From Candidatus Enterocola intestinipullorum (GTDB lineage: Bacteria; Bacteroidota; Bacteroidia; Bacteroidales; Paludibacteraceae): a DNA stretch of 37,657 nucleotides. The stretch is taken from NCBI GenBank assembly GCA_017694565.1, contig JADIMR010000071.1:1-37657 (forward strand), in the 5' to 3' direction. Made by a program: the position numbers and the translations under genes. Of this stretch, positions 34,702-37,657 are shown in pieces. The notes beneath the pieces were generated by a model. It worked only from the letters and a program-made list of their open reading frames with translations. It did not search any database and had not been told where the DNA came from. Numbering within the stretch: position 1 is the first letter of the stretch; the number at the start of each line of letters is the position of its first letter.

Positions 34702-35914
34702 CTCGGTAATAGCAAAAATAATGTTTGGTTACCTCTTTGCCCAATACTTTCATGTCCAGCATGTCGGACGCTTCCTGCACGGTTTTCACTTCCCTGTTGT
34801 TGTACACGATTTCGATATCCGCCTCGCTGTTCTTGTATATATGCTGGGAAACGCTGCCTTGCGCCGTCAGGAATTCCGCATCAGCAGGCGGCAGTCCGAA
34901 CTTGCGGGCGATTTCCGCCTTGGTCGCGTCCACGAAACCGGAATCCACCGGATTGTTGCCTATCTGCATCTTGAACAGCCGCCTGTCAAGTATTCCCGCC
35001 GACAATATTTCCAACACCTTGTCCCCGCAATGCCGCCACGCTTTCAAGGATGTCCAGATGTCGGAGTCGTCGAGGTCCATGAAACAATCCAGGGCTTCGT
35101 CCGACGGCTCCCGTACTTCGTCGCGCAGGAAGAAATCCAAAGAACCGGGGGCGAACAAGCTTTTTCCTTTGCGCTGCAGCAGCTTGGCCCTTGCTATCGT
35201 ATTATGCAGCATGCGTTCGGCAGCATAGGCAGTCTTATGGAAATACACCTGCCAATACATGAGACGGCGGCTCATGAGGAAATTTTCAATGGAATATATT
35301 CCTTTGGCCTCCACCACCAGCTTTCCGTCCTTTATATCCAACATCTTTATTATGCGGGCAGAACCGATGTTCCCCTCGCTTACTCCTGAAAAGAAGCTGT
35401 CCCGCCGCAGATAATCCAGCCTGTCCATGTCCAACTGCCCCGAAACCAGCTCGTGCAGGAATTTTTTCGGATAAACATCTTTGAGTATGGCTATTGCGAT
35501 GTCCAAGCGTCCGTCCATCTGCGCGTTCAACCGGTTTATTACCGCAAGGCCTATGTCCTCGTGCGACACCCCTGTAAAAAAGCTGTCCTCCAAAGTATGG
35601 GAAAACGGACCGTGGCCTATGTCGTGCAAGGTAATGGCGGCATACACCCCGTCCGCTTCCTCGTCGCTTATTTCGACGCCCTTTGAACGAAGACCGGCAA
35701 CGGCCTGCGTCATGAGGAACAACGCGCCGAGAGAATGCTGGAAACGGGTATGCTGGGTTCCGGGATAAACATACGACGTTAGTCCGAGCTGTTTGATACG
35801 GGTCAGGCGCAACATGTACGGATGCTGCAACAAGTCGTAAATCAACTCAGAGGGAATCTTTATGAAACCGAATACAGGATCGTTTATTATTTTAAGCTTG
35901 TTCGGAGTCTCCAT
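34697..35914 (-). CDS. HD-domain phosphohydrolase, dGTPase/SAMHD1-like
   Basis: The 405-aa protein starts METPNKLKIINDPVFGFIKI and has the HD metal site: His60 (RFQHSLG), His97-Asp98 (TLHDIGHGPFSHTLE) and an Asp in LDMDRLDYLRRD. The pattern YPGTQHTRFQHS and the order of elements match HD proteins related to SAMHD1 and dGTPases, which hydrolyse nucleoside triphosphates. The substrate is not known for this Bacteroidetes subgroup. ATG 35914 is chosen because the family starts there; a longer reading frame would run into pyrF. It is 1 bp after the pyrF stop, so translation is coupled. Its 3' end contains the lpxD promoter. Confidence 0.9.
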   Translation of the reverse strand: METPNKLKIINDPVFGFIKIPSELIYDLLQHPYMLRLTRIKQLGLTSYVYPGTQHTRFQHSLGALFLMTQAVAGLRSKGVEISDEEADGVYAAITLHDIGHGPFSHTLEDSFFTGVSHEDIGLAVINRLNAQMDGRLDIAIAILKDVYPKKFLHELVSGQLDMDRLDYLRRDSFFSGVSEGNIGSARIIKMLDIKDGKLVVEAKGIYSIENFLMSRRLMYWQVYFHKTAYAAERMLHNTIARAKLLQRKGKSLFAPGSLDFFLRDEVREPSDEALDCFMDLDDSDIWTSLKAWRHCGDKVLEILSAGILDRRLFKMQIGNNPVDSGFVDATKAEIARKFGLPPADAEFLTAQGSVSQHIYKNSEADIEIVYNNREVKTVQEASDMLDMKVLGKEVTKHYFCYYRV

Positions 35915-35915
35915 T

Positions 35916-36746
35916 TCAAACAAGTCCGGCAGAAGACAAAATCCCCTGCATCTGTTCCTGCATATTGCGTGCGGCAGCCCCCGCAGCCTCGGCGAAGTCA
36001 TAGTCGGAGGAAGCGTAGATTATGTTACGCGAAGAATTTACCAACAAACCGCAACGGCTGTTAAGACCGTATTTTGCGACTTCATCCAAACTTCCTCCTT
36101 GCGCTCCCACACCGGGGACAAGCAGGAAACTGTCGGGAATGATTTTACGTATGTCAGCGAGCATCGCGGCCTGGGTAGCCCCTACCACATACATCAATTT
36201 GTCCTCGCCTGCCCATTGCTTGGATGTTTCCAATACTTTTTCGAACAAACGATTGCCGTCTTCGGCGGCTGTAAACTGGAAATCGGCAGCCCCCTTGTTC
36301 GACGTGAGCGCAAGCAATATCACCCATTTGTCGTCGAAACCGAGAAACGGCATTACGCTGTCGCTGCCCATATAAGGCGCCACGGTGAGGGCATCCACAT
36401 CCAAATCCTCAAAGAAAGCCTTCGCATACATTGCGGAAGTATTGCCTATGTCCCCGCGTTTCGCATCTGCTATGATGAACTGGTCGGGATAGTTCGCTTT
36501 TATGTAATCCACCGTGCGTTCGAGGACATCCCAACCGAGCGACCCCAAACTTTCGTAAAATGCAGTATTCGGCTTATACGCCACGCAGTATTCCGCAGTC
36601 GCGTCGATTATGGACTTGTTAAACTCGTACATGGCATCGTCGGAGTCGAACAAATGTTCCGGAATCTTGGTTATGTCCGTGTCCAATCCCACGCAAAGAA
36701 ACGATTTCTTGCGCTTGATGTTCTCGAATAATTCATTCGCATTCAT
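35916..36746 (-). CDS. pyrF: orotidine 5'-phosphate decarboxylase
   Basis: PyrF converts OMP to UMP, the last step of pyrimidine synthesis. The 276-aa protein is of the longer type 2 subgroup found in Bacteroidetes and actinobacteria. Motifs are [10 protein letters not shown] near the N-terminus, catalytic Lys96 in [31 protein letters not shown], and the C-terminal phosphate-binding region VPGVGAQGG. It lies 43 bp after prfA and 1 bp before the HD gene on the same strand. The prfA-pyrF-HD-lpxD order recurs in Bacteroides-type genomes as far as I recall. Confidence 0.96.
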   Translation of the reverse strand: MNANELFENIKRKKSFLCVGLDTDITKIPEHLFDSDDAMYEFNKSIIDATAEYCVAYKPNTAFYESLGSLGWDVLERTVDYIKANYPDQFIIADAKRGDIGNTSAMYAKAFFEDLDVDALTVAPYMGSDSVMPFLGFDDKWVILLALTSNKGAADFQFTAAEDGNRLFEKVLETSKQWAGEDKLMYVVGATQAAMLADIRKIIPDSFLLVPGVGAQGGSLDEVAKYGLNSRCGLLVNSSRNIIYASSDYDFAEAAGAAARNMQEQMQGILSSAGLV

Positions 36747-36789
36747 GATATTGTTTTATTAGGTTGCAGGTTATGGTACTAACCGCTAA

Positions 36790-37617
36790 TCACAGTTCCG
36801 AGGCTTTCATGCGTTCGGCATTTTCGGCAATCATGAGCTTGTCTATCACTTCCTGTATGTCTCCATTGACGAATCTGTCCAAATCATACATGGTATAATT
36901 TATCCTATGGTCGGTTACCCTGCCCTGGGGATAGTTGTACGTCCTTATTTTGGCAGAACGGTCGCCGGTAGAGACCAAGGTTTTCCTGCGTTTGGCCATG
37001 TCGTCCACATATTTGTTGTGTTCGCGGTCGTATATCATAGTACGCAAACGAGCCAATGCCCTTTCCTTGTTTTTCGGCTGGTCGCGTGTTTCCGTACACT
37101 CGATGAGGATTTCTTCCGGGACGGAAGTAACCGGATTCTTCCAGACATACCGCAGGCGCACCCCCGATTCCACCTTGTTCACATTCTGACCGCCTGCACC
37201 GCCGCTACGGAACGTCTCCCATTTTATCTCGCCCTCGTTTATGACCACGTCGAATTCGTCAGCTTCGGGCAGTACGGCGACCGTGGCGGCCGAAGTATGC
37301 ACACGCCCTTGTGTTTCCGTGGCAGGAACCCGCTGCACCCTATGCACGCCGGATTCGTATTTCAATGTACCGTAAACATTGTCGCCGGCCACATTGAAAA
37401 CTATCTCCTTGAATCCGCCAGCCGTCCCTTCGCTGCAACTGCTTACCTGCACCGTCCATCCTTTGTTTTCGCAATATTTCACGTACATCTTGAACAAATC
37501 GCCGGCAAACAAAGCCGCCTCGTCGCCACCTGTACCGCCTCTTATCTCCACTATGGCATTTTTGGCATCTTCCGGATCGGGAGGAATCATCAAAATCTTG
37601 ATTTCTTCCTCCATAGC
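36790..37617 (-). CDS. prfA: peptide chain release factor 1, 5' end missing
   Basis: RF1 releases peptides at UAA and UAG. The visible 275 residues cover domain 2 onward: IRGGTGGDEAALFAGDLFKM, the codon-reading PAT motif in RVPATETQGR (RF2 would have SPF), and the GGQ catalytic loop in GGAGGQNVNKVESG. The C-terminus is ENAERMKASEL. About 85 N-terminal residues are lost because the contig ends. The reading frame stays open into the adapter, giving a false start MYKRQ at 37632-37618; neither that nor the internal ATG at 37614 is the true start. The gene heads the prfA-pyrF-HD group. Confidence 0.96.
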   Translation of the reverse strand, partial: AMEEEIKILMIPPDPEDAKNAIVEIRGGTGGDEAALFAGDLFKMYVKYCENKGWTVQVSSCSEGTAGGFKEIVFNVAGDNVYGTLKYESGVHRVQRVPATETQGRVHTSAATVAVLPEADEFDVVINEGEIKWETFRSGGAGGQNVNKVESGVRLRYVWKNPVTSVPEEILIECTETRDQPKNKERALARLRTMIYDREHNKYVDDMAKRRKTLVSTGDRSAKIRTYNYPQGRVTDHRINYTMYDLDRFVNGDIQEVIDKLMIAENAERMKASEL

Positions 37618-37657
37618 CTGTCTCTTATACACATCTCCGAGCCCACGAGACTACTTG
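37618..37657. other. Illumina Nextera adapter plus partial index (artefact)
   Basis: Positions 37618-37636 are the 19-bp Tn5 mosaic end (CTGTCTCTTATACACATCT). Positions 37637-37651 are the read-2 adapter part CCGAGCCCACGAGAC. The last six bases, TACTTG, would be the start of an index. Real sequence ends at 37617. Confidence 0.97.

Noticed and set aside
37612-37632. Start codon of prfA at 37632 (MYKRQ) or 37614
   Set aside because: The first is adapter-derived; the second falls in the middle of RF1, about 85 residues in.

Overview
The window is the end of a chromosomal contig from a Bacteroidota bacterium, most likely of the order Bacteroidales. Several features point there. LpxC and FabZ are fused in one chain. 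Promoters have the TAnnTTTG -7 box and most start codons lack Shine-Dalgarno sites. rplY, pth and an Hsp15-like S4 gene are clustered. LeuRS carries a long insert before KMSKS. The envelope genes include DUF5723, DUF2490, a T9SS-like sorting tail and many lipoproteins. The last 40 bases are not biological: they are Illumina Nextera adapter plus the start of an index, so the right edge is an assembly artefact. GC is in the mid-40s by eye (not computed).

Layout, left to right. 1-1243: a small outer-membrane barrel gene, then a 161-bp MITE-like imperfect palindrome just upstream of the rplY promoter. 1244-2808: a translation cassette, rplY-pth-hslR. 2809-3207: a terminator, the 3' remnant of a zinc alcohol dehydrogenase gene and short direct repeats. 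3208-8658: leuS, a polysaccharide flippase and a GT4 glycosyltransferase, closely packed. 8671-11958 (minus): mltG, a second GT4-like gene and a GT2 gene, convergent with the previous group. 12032-12118: tRNA-Ser(GCT). 12284-17579: alaS, divergent from an M23 peptidase-MerR-alkaline phosphatase group. 17681-18043: rplS. 18160-22108: a DUF2490 barrel, convergent with a DUF5723 barrel and a 580-aa lipoprotein. 22358-23560: folC. 23681-29638 (minus): a YD-repeat lipoprotein, a secreted protein with a T9SS-like tail, a BadF-type sugar kinase, an M16 peptidase and a 57-aa membrane protein. 29692-37617 (minus): glnS, lpxA, lpxC/fabZ, lpxD, an HD phosphohydrolase, pyrF and truncated prfA.

The genes fall into two themes. 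One is translation: three aminoacyl-tRNA synthetases, one tRNA, L19, L25, RF1, Pth and Hsp15. The other is the envelope: lipid A synthesis, peptidoglycan hydrolases, surface-glycan assembly and outer-membrane or surface proteins. No phage, CRISPR array, complete IS, restriction system or biosynthetic cluster is present, and I found no clearly new multi-gene system. The less explained items are the MITE-like palindrome, the truncated dehydrogenase with its repeats, the 57-aa membrane protein, a symmetric inverted repeat at the BadF-kinase promoter, and the lipoprotein/DUF5723 pair.
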